The notes below the pieces were generated by a model. It saw only the letters and a list, made by a program, of their open reading frames with translations. It made no database searches and was not told where the DNA came from. 64,000 nucleotides of DNA from Solen grandis (taxonomy: Eukaryota; Mollusca; Bivalvia; Adapedonta; Solenidae): NCBI GenBank assembly GCA_021229015.1, contig CM037783.1, positions 53,456,904 through 53,520,903 of the forward strand, read 5' to 3'. The first letter of the stretch is position 1, and each line of letters opens with the position of its first letter. This document shows, in pieces, positions 55,748 through 64,000 of this stretch. The position numbers were made by a program, and so were the translations under genes.

Positions 55748-55987
55748 TTAACCCTTTCCCTCATAGAGGACACAATGAAAAGACCTATGTGAACAGCATA
55801 AAACCAGATCAGCCTGCGAGTAACTCGCAGGCTGATCAGGTTTTATGCTGTTCACTGCTCCTCATTGGTCTGGAAATGAGGATTTTGTAATTAAATTTTG
55901 TAAGGTTTAAGTGTGGTTTTCTGCAGATCAGGCTTTATGTGGTACCTATTGAGTGCGTCAAAATGAGTATATGAGGGAAAGGGATAA
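55748..55987 (+). mobile_element. piggyBac-like MITE, copy 5
   Basis: TTAA on the left, ATAA on the right (one change), with CCCTTTCCCTCATAGAGG and TATGAGGGAAAGGG ends and an intact central palindrome. Confidence 0.9.
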
Positions 55988-56790
55988 GCTGAAATTTAGG
56001 TGCTGTAGATGATCTTCTGTTTAACAAATTCAACAAGAAAGCAGCTTGTTTTCTTGTTTTACTGGCACTTTCATAAAAAATCTTCCATTATATAGTTCTC
56101 TCACACTTCACATAATGGGCCTATTCGACCGAGAACGAAGCCCGTTGAGAACGAAAGGTGGGTGGAGCTAGATTTATAAAGAAAAAAGTTACTCAACAAA
56201 AAATACGGAGTCAAATAGATATTTGCATTGATTTTACATAGAAGATAAAAACATTAAGATGTGAATAAGAATTTCTTTCACTGTTTCCATCTCGATAATT
56301 TATTAGTTTTTCTGTTACAGGGTATCCAACTTATCAAGCTAAATGATAAAATTGGCCATGCATAACATTTATTTCATGATGTGTGACATAATATTCTATT
56401 TTCATCTAATAATCTTTACACAGAAAGTTTTCAAGTTCTGCTTGAATGGGGGGATGATAAATTGTTAGATTTAGAACCTTATGAGGTCTGTTTAGCAAAA
56501 ATATACAGTAGGTTGTTTGAATAAGTATATATTATTTTCAAATATCTTTATGTGTACTAGTTTTTAATCATGAAAGTAATTTAGAGATTAATAATGGAGA
56601 ATTTTCTTTATTTAGTAAGTGCTGATGTCACAATCTCGGCACTCTTCCAGTTGAATGAAAAATTATAAGTGACAAAAAAACAAAAAAAATAGTCAACAAA
56701 ACCCCCGTCGAATACGCCCAATGTCATAAGGAAGATATCCCGATGTGTAATAAACAAATTACAATGATGATAGTATGATATTATTTTCAG
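55988..56790. other. AT-rich, probably intronic
   Basis: No gene or repeat recognised. CGACCGAGAACGAAGCCCGT near 56129 and CCGTCGAATACGCCC near 56705 are GC-rich islets of unknown origin. Confidence 0.35.
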
Positions 56791-56913
56791 TATCCCCTAC
56801 AGGTTTTACTGACGAGGCCTAAAGCAGTCAATCCTGCCATTGAAAGCAAATCATTTACTCCCAATAAATCATTGATCCATGGGAGAAATCAGCAGTATAG
56901 AAATGAGCTATAA
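56791..56913 (+). CDS. Candidate terminal exon (40 codons and stop)
   Basis: After an acceptor (ATGATATTATTTTCAG) a phase 0 frame runs 40 codons to TAA. It includes LLTRPKAVNPAIESKSF and IHGRNQQYRNEL, a polar, protein-like composition. It accepts the phase 0 candidate exon at 50604-50639. A poly(A) signal follows 515 bp later. It competes with the exon candidate at 57054. No domain recognised. Confidence 0.33.
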   Translation, partial: YPLQVLLTRPKAVNPAIESKSFTPNKSLIHGRNQQYRNEL

Positions 56914-57053
56914 AGACTTAATTGAATTACAGGTTGTTTGATTGATTATCATGGGGTACTTTTTAATTATCTGTATATGAGTCACAGTTTATAACACAAA
57001 ATGAGGTTGCGTTTCTCTAACAAATCAATTTATGACAAAAGTTTCATTTACAG

Positions 57054-57137
57054 GGCTATTTGTTCCTGTTGACTTCCACATCATCTCAGATTATGATTAT
57101 TCTTACGGAAATAGTGGCAGTTTCTCAAATGATGAAT
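57054..57137 (+). CDS. Alternative candidate terminal exon
   Basis: An acceptor (AAGTTTCATTTACAG) is followed by a two-base start and LFVPVDFHIISDYDYSYG then NSGSFSNDEC, ending at TAA. It needs a phase 1 donor, which the phase 0 reading of the 32362 exon would provide. A longer frame in phase 0 (57054-57389, ending CAVLH) is also open but has atypical hydrophobic, Cys-rich composition. Confidence 0.27.
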
Positions 57138-57427
57138 GTTAAGAGTGGTCTTGCACTTCCATGTTTCTATTGCTTTTGTGTCAGAGGCTTCAATCTCAGC
57201 GACAGTACTTTTTGTAAAGCATTTCACTTTTGTTGTATAAATAGAGAACCTGAGTATTTAGACAAGTCTTGTATATCTTGTCCCATGTTCATGAATTTAT
57301 TTATTTGTTTATTAAACCTCTGCTCTGTAGTGTTATCTGTATACTGTAAGAATCACATTCATCCCTTCCTGTCATGTGCTGTCCTACACTAGGACTTGCA
57401 TTAAAGATGTGTATGGTTCAACTTTCA

Positions 57428-57433
57428 AATAAA
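57428..57433 (+). promoter_or_regulatory. Poly(A) signal AATAAA
   Basis: AATAAA follows the candidate terminal exons at a sensible distance (about 290-515 bp) and is preceded by a long AT-rich, stop-filled 3' UTR-like stretch. AATAAA is common in AT-rich DNA, so alone it proves little. Confidence 0.3.
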
Positions 57434-57636
57434 AATTGGGTATGAAAAATCATCTCTTTTTGAAACGTTAAAGCCATGAAACAATATCTGCATAAATGAA
57501 CTAGTATAATACAGACAGTGAAATCGTTATATTTAAGAAACAAAACATTGTTACTGGAGTTTACAGAAATGCATCCATCATTATCAGAAAGGTTTTTGTG
57601 TACAGTTCAGTAAGTTCACAGGGTAAATGGACCGGT

Positions 57637-57955
57637 CCCAGTGGCCGAGTGGTTAGAGCATCCGCCCTGGAATTGGGAAGTTGTGGTTTAATCCACGGCC
57701 GTGACATACCAAAGTCGTAAAAAATGGTACTGTTGTATATTCCTTGCTTGGCACTCAGCATATAAAGGTATAAGTTCCAGGACTGGATGGCCCGGTGTCA
57801 GGATAATGTGACTGGGTGTGGTATCATGCTACATGTCTATGGCATGATACTGCATTGTAGCAGCACTATATCAATCTCAAGTAGACATTGTCTTCAAATG
57901 ACTGAAGTACTGTTGGTAGGACGTTAAATTAAATAAACAAACAAACAAACAAACA
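57637..57955 (+). repeat. SINE family A, full length
   Basis: Head CAGTGGCCGAGTGGTTAGAG (box A-like), box B-like GAAGTTGTGGTTTAATCC, conserved body, and a clean (ACAA)n tail at 57928-57955. Confidence 0.9.
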
Positions 57956-58766
57956 GGGCAAATGGTGATCAATACAAAATGGCAGCACAACTTTTTGACA
58001 GCAAAGAAAATATATGTTCTATGTTAGGGAGAAAGGCTGAAACATAAAAGGGTCACATCGAAGTTTGTAGGGATAGTTTGAGCTGCTTCTCACACTTAAA
58101 ACATTTTCCCTTTTTTATAATATTTGAAATGAGCATGAGGACTTTGAGGAATTCATGCTTTCCTTTGTTGAAGTAATAGACAATACCAAAGAAATATGAG
58201 TAACTCTGCATGTTTGCCTTGTGTAAATAAGCATGTCTGATATCTGTGTAATGCTGTCACCCCTAAAAGTGGTCGAGAAAAACATGCAGCCTGTTTGTTA
58301 TGTAATCTTTTCTGTGTAAGTCTGTGTTTTTTTTAAGAATTTCGTTACGTTCATATAACATTGTCTGTTTGAATCTTTCGACTTTTCTGGTAATATATTA
58401 ATGTTGCATGCTATATTTTCATACAGTTTTTCAAAAAACAACTTTCTGTGAAGAAATGGTAGGGATAAATGTTGGACCAAATTAATACATCTCAGAGGTT
58501 GATAATGCATTCACTCTTGGAATACTTGATATCATGATAAGACATTAGGGCAGATAACAGTGTGTAGAATTATGTAAGAATTATAGCCCCTTTTTCTGTG
58601 TCAAAGTGATAGTTCACTTTTTCTTGGCTTAAAAATTTTACACTGCTGTTTTGCATGTGTATATATACTTAGGAATAAGAAAACAAACATATGTTTTACC
58701 TTTATTTTTTATACAACAAAATCAAACAATATCTTATAAACTTTTCTCTCAATAACAAGCAAAACC
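57956..58766. other. AT-rich non-coding stretch up to the gap
   Basis: No gene or repeat recognised. Confidence 0.45.
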
Positions 58767-58866
58767 NNNNNNNNNNNNNNNNNNNNNNNNNNNNNNNNNN
58801 NNNNNNNNNNNNNNNNNNNNNNNNNNNNNNNNNNNNNNNNNNNNNNNNNNNNNNNNNNNNNNNNNN
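58767..58866. other. Assembly gap (100 N)
   Basis: Exactly 100 N. Frames reported across it are meaningless. It interrupts the Tigger-like element that ends at 59175. Confidence 0.99.
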
Positions 58867-59175
58867 TACCGTGTTATCAAAACATCCGAATTACGGCACG
58901 TGCGACCTTCACCTGTACCGGAAACCAGATGTCGTAAAATGACAACTTGAATAAACTTTTTCACAGGACCTTCGTTCGCATTATTGAGGTCAAAAGAAGA
59001 CTAATTTTACGATTTGGTCCGATTTCAGTGGTCTTTTTACGCAATTTTGAGTTGCCCGCTTTAATGAGGTGAGCGACCATTGAAATATATAGAGAAAAAT
59101 TCGGGTCCGGCAAAATGTGCCCGTAATATTGAGTTGGTCGTGATAATGAGTTGGTCGCAGAGTGAGGTTTTACTG
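58867..59175 (-). mobile_element. Tigger-like element, right end, cut by assembly gap
   Basis: Read inward on the minus strand the end is CAGTAAAACCTCACTCTGCG, flanked by TA at 59176-59177, with repeated TGAGTTGGTCG / CCGTAATATTGAG blocks. The left end is lost in or before the gap. It is a different family from the element at 8391. Confidence 0.75.
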
Positions 59176-60131
59176 TAATAATATTTTATAATACCACTAT
59201 TTTCATTGACTGTTTATAGTGTGTGTGAGAAAAGAAACATAGTTCTTCTTAATTATCATAGAGTGTTGAATATCGAACTTTTTTTTTCGAAAAAAAAATA
59301 CTCGAAATTTCATTTCAATCAAAGTAAAAGGAAAAATATCCTTATCAGTTCAAATTAATTATTTTACAGTTGAAATTAATCGCCAAGCTTAAGCTAGCTG
59401 GTTGTACCTTTACTGCCAAATTTCTGAAAAATATAAGCCACATTGGTTAAGAAAAAGAAATGAAATCCGGTTTATTATTTTGATATGGGTCAAAATAAAT
59501 AAATAAAAGTTCGCTGCAATAATGCTATTATTATATAACAAAGGCAAACAAAGACAGAACAAATAATCATATATATACTTATTCATAAAACATAACAATA
59601 ATATAAACACAATTTTAACAAATCTATATAATTGTATAATACATTATAAACAAATATAACGTCACGACGAAGGGTTATTCAAGTGGAGCCACTATATATA
59701 ATATATTATTAACATAACTTGAGGTTTTGCGAAATAAGGTGTGTCTTAAAATAGGAGCAATTGGAATCCCAACAAATGATGTAGGTCAAACCAACGTGAT
59801 AAACATATCTCCCATATAAAAAGAGCTTATCCAATATACGTATATTAAAGTTCATTCACTCTATATTTGTCAAATGAAACTGATAACCCTGGAAAATCAT
59901 GACAACATAATTCCAACTATACTGCTTTGTTTTACAGTGTGTGTTATTGTTGTTGTTGTTTTCAAAATAAAACACATAATATCCAATTTATATTCAATAG
60001 TACTTGTATGACATTGTTGAAGAACAAGCAGCACTATCAAGAACTGTGCAATTTACATAAACCCGCTACATCCAGTACTTCCATTTTACCTTACATTTTT
60101 ATCTTTAATCATCATGTCAGTTGACCAAATA
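59176..60131. other. 3' flank of the IAP gene
   Basis: AT-rich, no repeat shared with the rest. On the minus strand a weak poly(A) signal ATTAAA lies about 25 bp after the stop codon (60103-60108) and a canonical AATAAA at about 59471-59476. Confidence 0.35.
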
Positions 60132-61052
60132 TTACACCATAAATGCATGGATGGTTCCCTTAATTGGGGCCCGACAGAGGGCACATTTCTTCAAAGCGGG
60201 GATACATTGGGGGCACGAAATCATGTGACCACACGGCAATGAGATAATGCAGGCATTCGCATCAAAACATATCTTACATCTCATATCTTCTTTCAGTTTT
60301 TCATTAGTCTCAAGTAAATCGTCGTACGATTCCGTTTCCTCGTCTGTCTCAGAAATAATGCCGGTTTCCGACTTGTGTTTGTTATCTTCACTTTTAATAT
60401 CGTCAATAATATTGATTATTTCCGTTGCGCTATACGTTTTTTTACCTGCACTTTTCAGAAGGAATTCAAATGCATATGTCAGGCTAACGTCATCAATATC
60501 GAACATTTTAAGCGTCTCGATAGCTACTTCATTCATTTTCATAATTTCGGCCAGTTCGTCATGTCCCGTTTCCTTCTGAATGGCTTCAGCTCCATGTTGT
60601 TCACCAAACACGCTTCTGATGTACAGATCTCCCTTGCACTGCCGCACGTGCCCACACAACTGATTACGGACCACGTGCATCCTCCAGGGACACGTGTCCT
60701 TCGTCCAACCATTGACCTCATAATCGCAAAAGTAACAGCGAACAGAATCCCCGCTTCCAGTGTAGACAAATCCCGCCTCGGCAAGTGTCTGGGTATCAGG
60801 CCTGTTTCCACCGGGCCAAGTCTGGAAACTCTCTAACCTGGTTCCAAGGTTTACGTACTGGCTGTGCCGGGGTTTGTCCACAATTATCCCGAACTCCCGG
60901 GCTTGTGATGCTACACCTGTGGTGCTCACTGTGGAGGGACCGGGATTCGGAACTGCGGCTATGTCACGTGACCCTGGTTGTAATCTCCGTTTTGCCTTCC
61001 GAACCAGTCGAGTGTCCGTGTCTGTAACTGCGCTGTTTAACGTGGAAAACAT
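60132..61052 (-). CDS. Inhibitor of apoptosis protein, BIR-UBA-RING, 306 aa
   Basis: An uninterrupted minus-strand frame encodes a BIRC-type protein. A disordered N-terminus (1-69) precedes one BIR domain (about 70-138): RLESFQTWP at 72-80 and zinc ligands C106, C109, H126, C133, with W116 and P122-W123 in place. A UBA-like segment follows at about 174-220 and a C3HC4 RING at 259-293 (C259, C262, C274, H276, C280, C283, C290, C293), then the conserved tail IKGTIHAFM as in cIAP/XIAP RINGs. By family this is an E3 ubiquitin ligase that restrains caspase or NF-kB signalling in the cytosol. Compared with XIAP BIR3, the acidic residues before P-W are T120 and C121, and the later groove tryptophan is R129, so classical IBM-peptide binding may be weak (inference). 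No CARD. The start is fixed by an in-frame TGA four codons upstream. It is intronless across the CDS. Resembles the bivalve IAP expansion; exact ortholog not assignable. Confidence 0.93.
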   Translation of the reverse strand: MFSTLNSAVTDTDTRLVRKAKRRLQPGSRDIAAVPNPGPSTVSTTGVASQAREFGIIVDKPRHSQYVNLGTRLESFQTWPGGNRPDTQTLAEAGFVYTGSGDSVRCYFCDYEVNGWTKDTCPWRMHVVRNQLCGHVRQCKGDLYIRSVFGEQHGAEAIQKETGHDELAEIMKMNEVAIETLKMFDIDDVSLTYAFEFLLKSAGKKTYSATEIINIIDDIKSEDNKHKSETGIISETDEETESYDDLLETNEKLKEDMRCKICFDANACIISLPCGHMISCPQCIPALKKCALCRAPIKGTIHAFMV

Positions 61053-61061
61053 TAAAACTGG

Positions 61062-61071
61062 TCACATCTGC
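61062..61071 (-). promoter_or_regulatory. Predicted 5' UTR splice acceptor and minimal start-stop ORF
   Basis: On the minus strand, CATTCCTATTATATTGCAG ends at 61068 and the next six bases (61067-61062) are ATG TGA, in frame with and 15 bases before the IAP start. If the acceptor is used, the coding exon begins with a start codon immediately followed by a stop. Start-stop elements are known to stall or divert ribosomes in other genes. Use of this acceptor is not proven. Confidence 0.4.
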
Positions 61072-61620
61072 AATATAATAGGAATGATAGTAGTAGTAGT
61101 TATAGCAGCAGTAAATAGATCACGTGTATATTATTCGAAATATTAGAGAAGAAATGTGATTTCCCTGTACCCTGTACATTGAAAACGCATTTAAATAAAC
61201 TTATAGTTACCAAATAAATCTCCCCTTTCTTCCATCTATCTTGGTGTATATTTAAACGAGTGTTTTGCTATAATCATATATATATGTCAGCTAAAAATAG
61301 TCCTGGGTTTTCCACATGATTGCAGCATATAGTATATGTCGTCACTGCCCATTTATGATATTACATAACCATAAAAACCTATTATAGTTCTATAGTTCTT
61401 TTTGAATCAGAGGCATGTGTTTAAACCAGGGACTCTATATACTCAAAGTATATCAAATATAAAGAGTTCCTGGTTTATACATACTAATTCCGTACAAAAG
61501 GTTATGCTATTTTCACGTTACATCTGTACAGAAAGAGTGCCAAAAAGCCATTTTATAACTGTATCATATCATTTGCTATTAGAAATGAGATTCTAAAAGT
61601 AATGTCTAAAAATAGAACGT
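61072..61620. repeat. Old copy of the 62.4-64 kb duplicated unit
   Basis: Segments occur in the same order as in 62440-63340: GTAGTAGT.ATAGCAGCAGTAAAT, ATTACCAAATAAA.TCCCC.TCTTCCA, GCTAAAAATAG.C.TGG, and TCTAAAAATA.AACGTCC. Similarity is much lower than between the two right-hand copies. It begins directly at the IAP gene's predicted acceptor. A small inverted pair (AAACCAGGGACTCTATAT / ATATAAAGAGTTCCTGGTTT) is at 61422-61475. Confidence 0.55.
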
Positions 61621-61669
61621 CCTAGATAATCTACTTGAATTTAGTCTCTTATAAATCTAGTGCTATCAT

Positions 61670-61692
61670 ACACACACACACACACACACACA
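61670..61692. repeat. (CA)n microsatellite
   Basis: Eleven and a half CA repeats. Confidence 0.97.
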
Positions 61693-61740
61693 AATAGTGA
61701 AGACATTTATTTAAATATTGCTATTTATCTCTGTTTTATA

Positions 61741-62203
61741 TGGTGGCATATTTCTGCCAGCCACTTATCCACTTAGCTATGTCGAAACTTTTCTGAAAAA
61801 TTGTCACATAGTCAGTTAGTATCTGGCAAGTAGAAAACTTTCGTGTTATCCTCTTAGGTATCTTAACAGAACAAAAGTGCCTGTTAGTGCCCACTACTGC
61901 CAGCCATATATTCACTTAAGATAACTGGATATCTCGCCTTTTTTCAAGTTAGTCAGTTAAATTATGTGGAAAACAAGCATTTTTTCACATAATTATCTGG
62001 AAAAAGGCCTGATATTCAGTTAAAATAAGTGAATATGTGATTGGCAGTAGTGGGCACTAACAGACAGTTTAGTCCTGTTAAGATGCCTAAGTGGATAACT
62101 TGAAAATTTTCTACTAGCAAGATAATAACTGAATATGTGACAATTTTTCAGAAAAGTTTCGACATAGCTAAGTGGATAAGTGGCTGGCAGAAATATGCCA
62201 CTA
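61741..62203. mobile_element. 463 bp near-perfect palindrome (foldback MITE)
   Basis: The left end TGGTGGCATATTTCTGCCAG and the inverse of the right end differ at one base, and the match continues through almost the whole length: GTCGAAACTTTTCTGAAAAA, then GTTAGTGCCCACTACTGCCA are present in both arms. Arms of roughly 220 bp flank a short centre near 61965-61990. TA stands on both sides. A transcript through it would form a long hairpin. No coding capacity. Confidence 0.88.
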
Positions 62204-62439
62204 TAGTTTTAGATTTTCTTTCTTCATAATAAAAAATAAATAGAACCTGCACCGTCTAAGTTATGAGCATAAAAACCCCGGTCAACAGTTATATTCAAAT
62301 ATTACACTGAATATAAGAGTAAAATCTTCATTCTAAGTCAGATGTTTTCATTACAACGAAATGAGACATTCAATCCATTTTTCCTAAAAAAATTACCTTT
62401 CACATGTAATACTTTGTACCGCCAGCTTCCCATCCCGAG
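62204..62439. other. Non-coding spacer with a short shared repeat
   Basis: About 62243-62290 repeats the 17629-17680 sequence (GAACCTGCACCGTCTAAGTT...AAAACCCCGGTCAACA). Nothing else. Confidence 0.45.
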
Positions 62440-63340
62440 TTAGACACAATAAAATAGTAACAGCAACAGTAATAGCAGCAGCAGTAAATATATATATACC
62501 GGTATGTATTCAAATATATGTATATTATTTTGGTTCCACACAATGTGAAGAGAAATATGATTAAAATGCAGTATGAAAAAATAGACTTACCAAATAAAAA
62601 ATTCCCCTCTCTTCCAATTGTCTTGATAAAATATGAGGCAGGTTAACTTTGTATACGTATATAGATCTAGATATTCTAGCTAAAAATAGCCATGGAATTT
62701 CTACTTTAGTCTGAATAAAGCACCATGGCTGACATCATGTTATTACATAATTATCACGTAACTGCCAATTATATTGACAATAAATACTATTATAGCATAT
62801 CTATATGAATGTATATTTTAAGTAATTCTTTGTTTACGTTTCACTGAGTCTTAAAATTACTACATATCATTCATGTCATGTACGTGTTTATATTTACATA
62901 GATATATATAAGCACACTATTGTCGTACATTAGACGATTGAGCTGCTATGTGATATATACACGTATGGCCCCTGTATATCATCAATACACAAGCACACGC
63001 GCTCACATCGATGGTTCCAAATCTCAGGTCACATATGACAAAATGATAATACCGGTAAATAATACAAAAATACAATACTTCGAGTGGAGTACGAGGCTAA
63101 CATACATAACAATAAAGTAAATAATCGGAGGCATGACACAAAAGAGTCACGAAAAAGAAAAGGAGGCATGCTATTATTGACTTTATCGTGTAATATTTTG
63201 TTTTATAAATTAACAGGATTTGCGATATCTGATTTCATTTTCTGGTTTACTTAAAAAGTAATTATGTTAACGTTAAAGGTGCATTGAGGGATCTATAACA
63301 CGAAAATTAGTAAGTTCTAAAAATAAACGTCCAAATTTGC
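62440..63340. repeat. Duplicated unit, copy 1
   Basis: From about 62655 to 63285 this is close to identical with 63355-64000, at an offset of about 701-703 bp (for example AGTCTGAATAAAGCACCATG and GGCCCCTGTATATCATCAAT in both). The part 62440-62655 matches only the older copy beside the IAP gene. A 66-codon frame present in both copies reflects the duplication and has no recognised domain. Confidence 0.88.
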
Positions 63341-64000
63341 TCCGTACCTGTATAGAAGTGACATATATAGATCTACATATTGGCTAAAAATATCCATGAA
63401 ATTTCTACTTTAGTCTGAATAAAGCACCATGGCTGACACCATGCTATTACCTACATCATTATCACGTAACTGCCAATTATATTGACAATAAATACTATTA
63501 TAGCATATCTATGTGAATGTATATTTTAAGTAATTCTTTGTTTACGTTTCACTGAGTCTTAAAATTACTGCATATCGTTCATGTACGTGTTTATACATAG
63601 GTATATATAAATGCACACTATTGTCGTACATTAGACAATTGAGTTGCTATGTGATATATACACGTATGGCCCCTGTATATCATCAATACACAAGCACACG
63701 CGCTCACATCGATGGTTCCAAATCTCAGGTCACATATGACAAAATGAAAATACCGGTAAATAATACAAAAATACAATACTTCGAGTGGAGTACGAGGCTA
63801 ACATACATAACAATAAAGTAAATAATCGGAGGCATGACACAAAAGAGTCACGAAAAAGAAAAGGAGGCATGCTATTATTGACTTTATCGTGTAATATTTT
63901 GTTTCATAAATTAACAGGATTTGCGATATCTGTTTACATTTTCTGGTTTACAGTTCATCAATTACTTAAAAAGTAATCATGTTAACGTTACAGGTGCGTT
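63341..64000. repeat. Duplicated unit, copy 2, running off the window
   Basis: Second tandem copy, continuing beyond the end. It differs by a few substitutions and small indels, including about 14 extra bases near 63946-63960. More copies, perhaps with IAP exons, may lie beyond the window (inference). Confidence 0.88.

Noticed and set aside
57060..57392. 110-codon frame before the poly(A) signal
   Set aside because: Hydrophobic and Cys-rich composition typical of AT-rich non-coding DNA; the short alternative frame from the same acceptor looks more like protein.
58691..58964. Frames of 71-83 codons across 58767-58866
   Set aside because: They run through 100 N.
60247..61146. Five frames overlapping the IAP gene
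   Set aside because: Shadows of the BIR-UBA-RING coding sequence; none has a domain.

Overview
This looks like AT-rich, gene-poor nuclear DNA from a bivalve mollusc, most likely a venerid-type clam. That call is inferred from three things: a BIR/UBA/RING inhibitor-of-apoptosis gene (a family known to be hugely expanded in bivalves), a dense load of tandem-core interspersed elements of the kind described in bivalves (pearl-like elements, Helentron-associated elements), and tRNA-derived SINEs. Nothing is bacterial: there are no operons and almost all long open frames are repeat artefacts.

Only one complete gene is convincing: an intronless IAP coding sequence on the minus strand (60132-61052) with a predicted 5' UTR splice acceptor just upstream of its ATG. 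A second, plus-strand multi-exon gene probably crosses most of the window. Candidate exons lie at 2333-2432, 17345-17402, 23955-24028, 32362-32488, 50604-50639 and 56791-56913 (or 57054-57137), with a poly(A) signal at 57428. Each has splice-like borders and an open frame, but I cannot name the protein and the exon chain is provisional.

The rest is mobile DNA. About 30% of the window, by my boundaries, is made of elements with one shared grammar: a T-run, a strong 5' hairpin, a GTCCGTC-type tract, 120-170 bp tandem units, an inverted echo of the 5' stem, a 3' hairpin and a terminal CTTGTT. I group them into classes I-VII by sequence. They are nested up to three insertions deep (8993-12806), and one insertion (38991-40458 within 37857-40570) can be compared with its own empty site, showing insertion between T residues without target duplication. 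Other layers are five copies of a TTAA-flanked piggyBac-like MITE with a palindromic core, five pogo/Tigger-like TA-flanked elements (one keeps a transposase C-terminus with a PCNA-binding-like motif, another a psq-type HTH fragment), a retroelement gag relic nested in one of them, tRNA-headed SINEs, foldback elements including a 463 bp near-perfect palindrome, and several minisatellites.

Region by region: 1-8.9 kb, SINEs, CCATGG-rich DNA, pogo-like element, foldback, assembly gap; 9-12.8 kb, nested composite; 13-24 kb, class I and IV elements and candidate exons; 24-32.5 kb, minisatellites, Tigger-like element with gag relic; 32.5-41 kb, class III and V elements; 41-50 kb, SINEs, microsatellite, class II, IV and VI elements; 50-58 kb, class I and III elements, Tigger-like element, probable gene end; 58.8-64 kb, gap, IAP gene, palindrome, and a 0.7 kb tandem duplication running off the end. 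The two 100-N gaps each interrupt a Tigger-like element.
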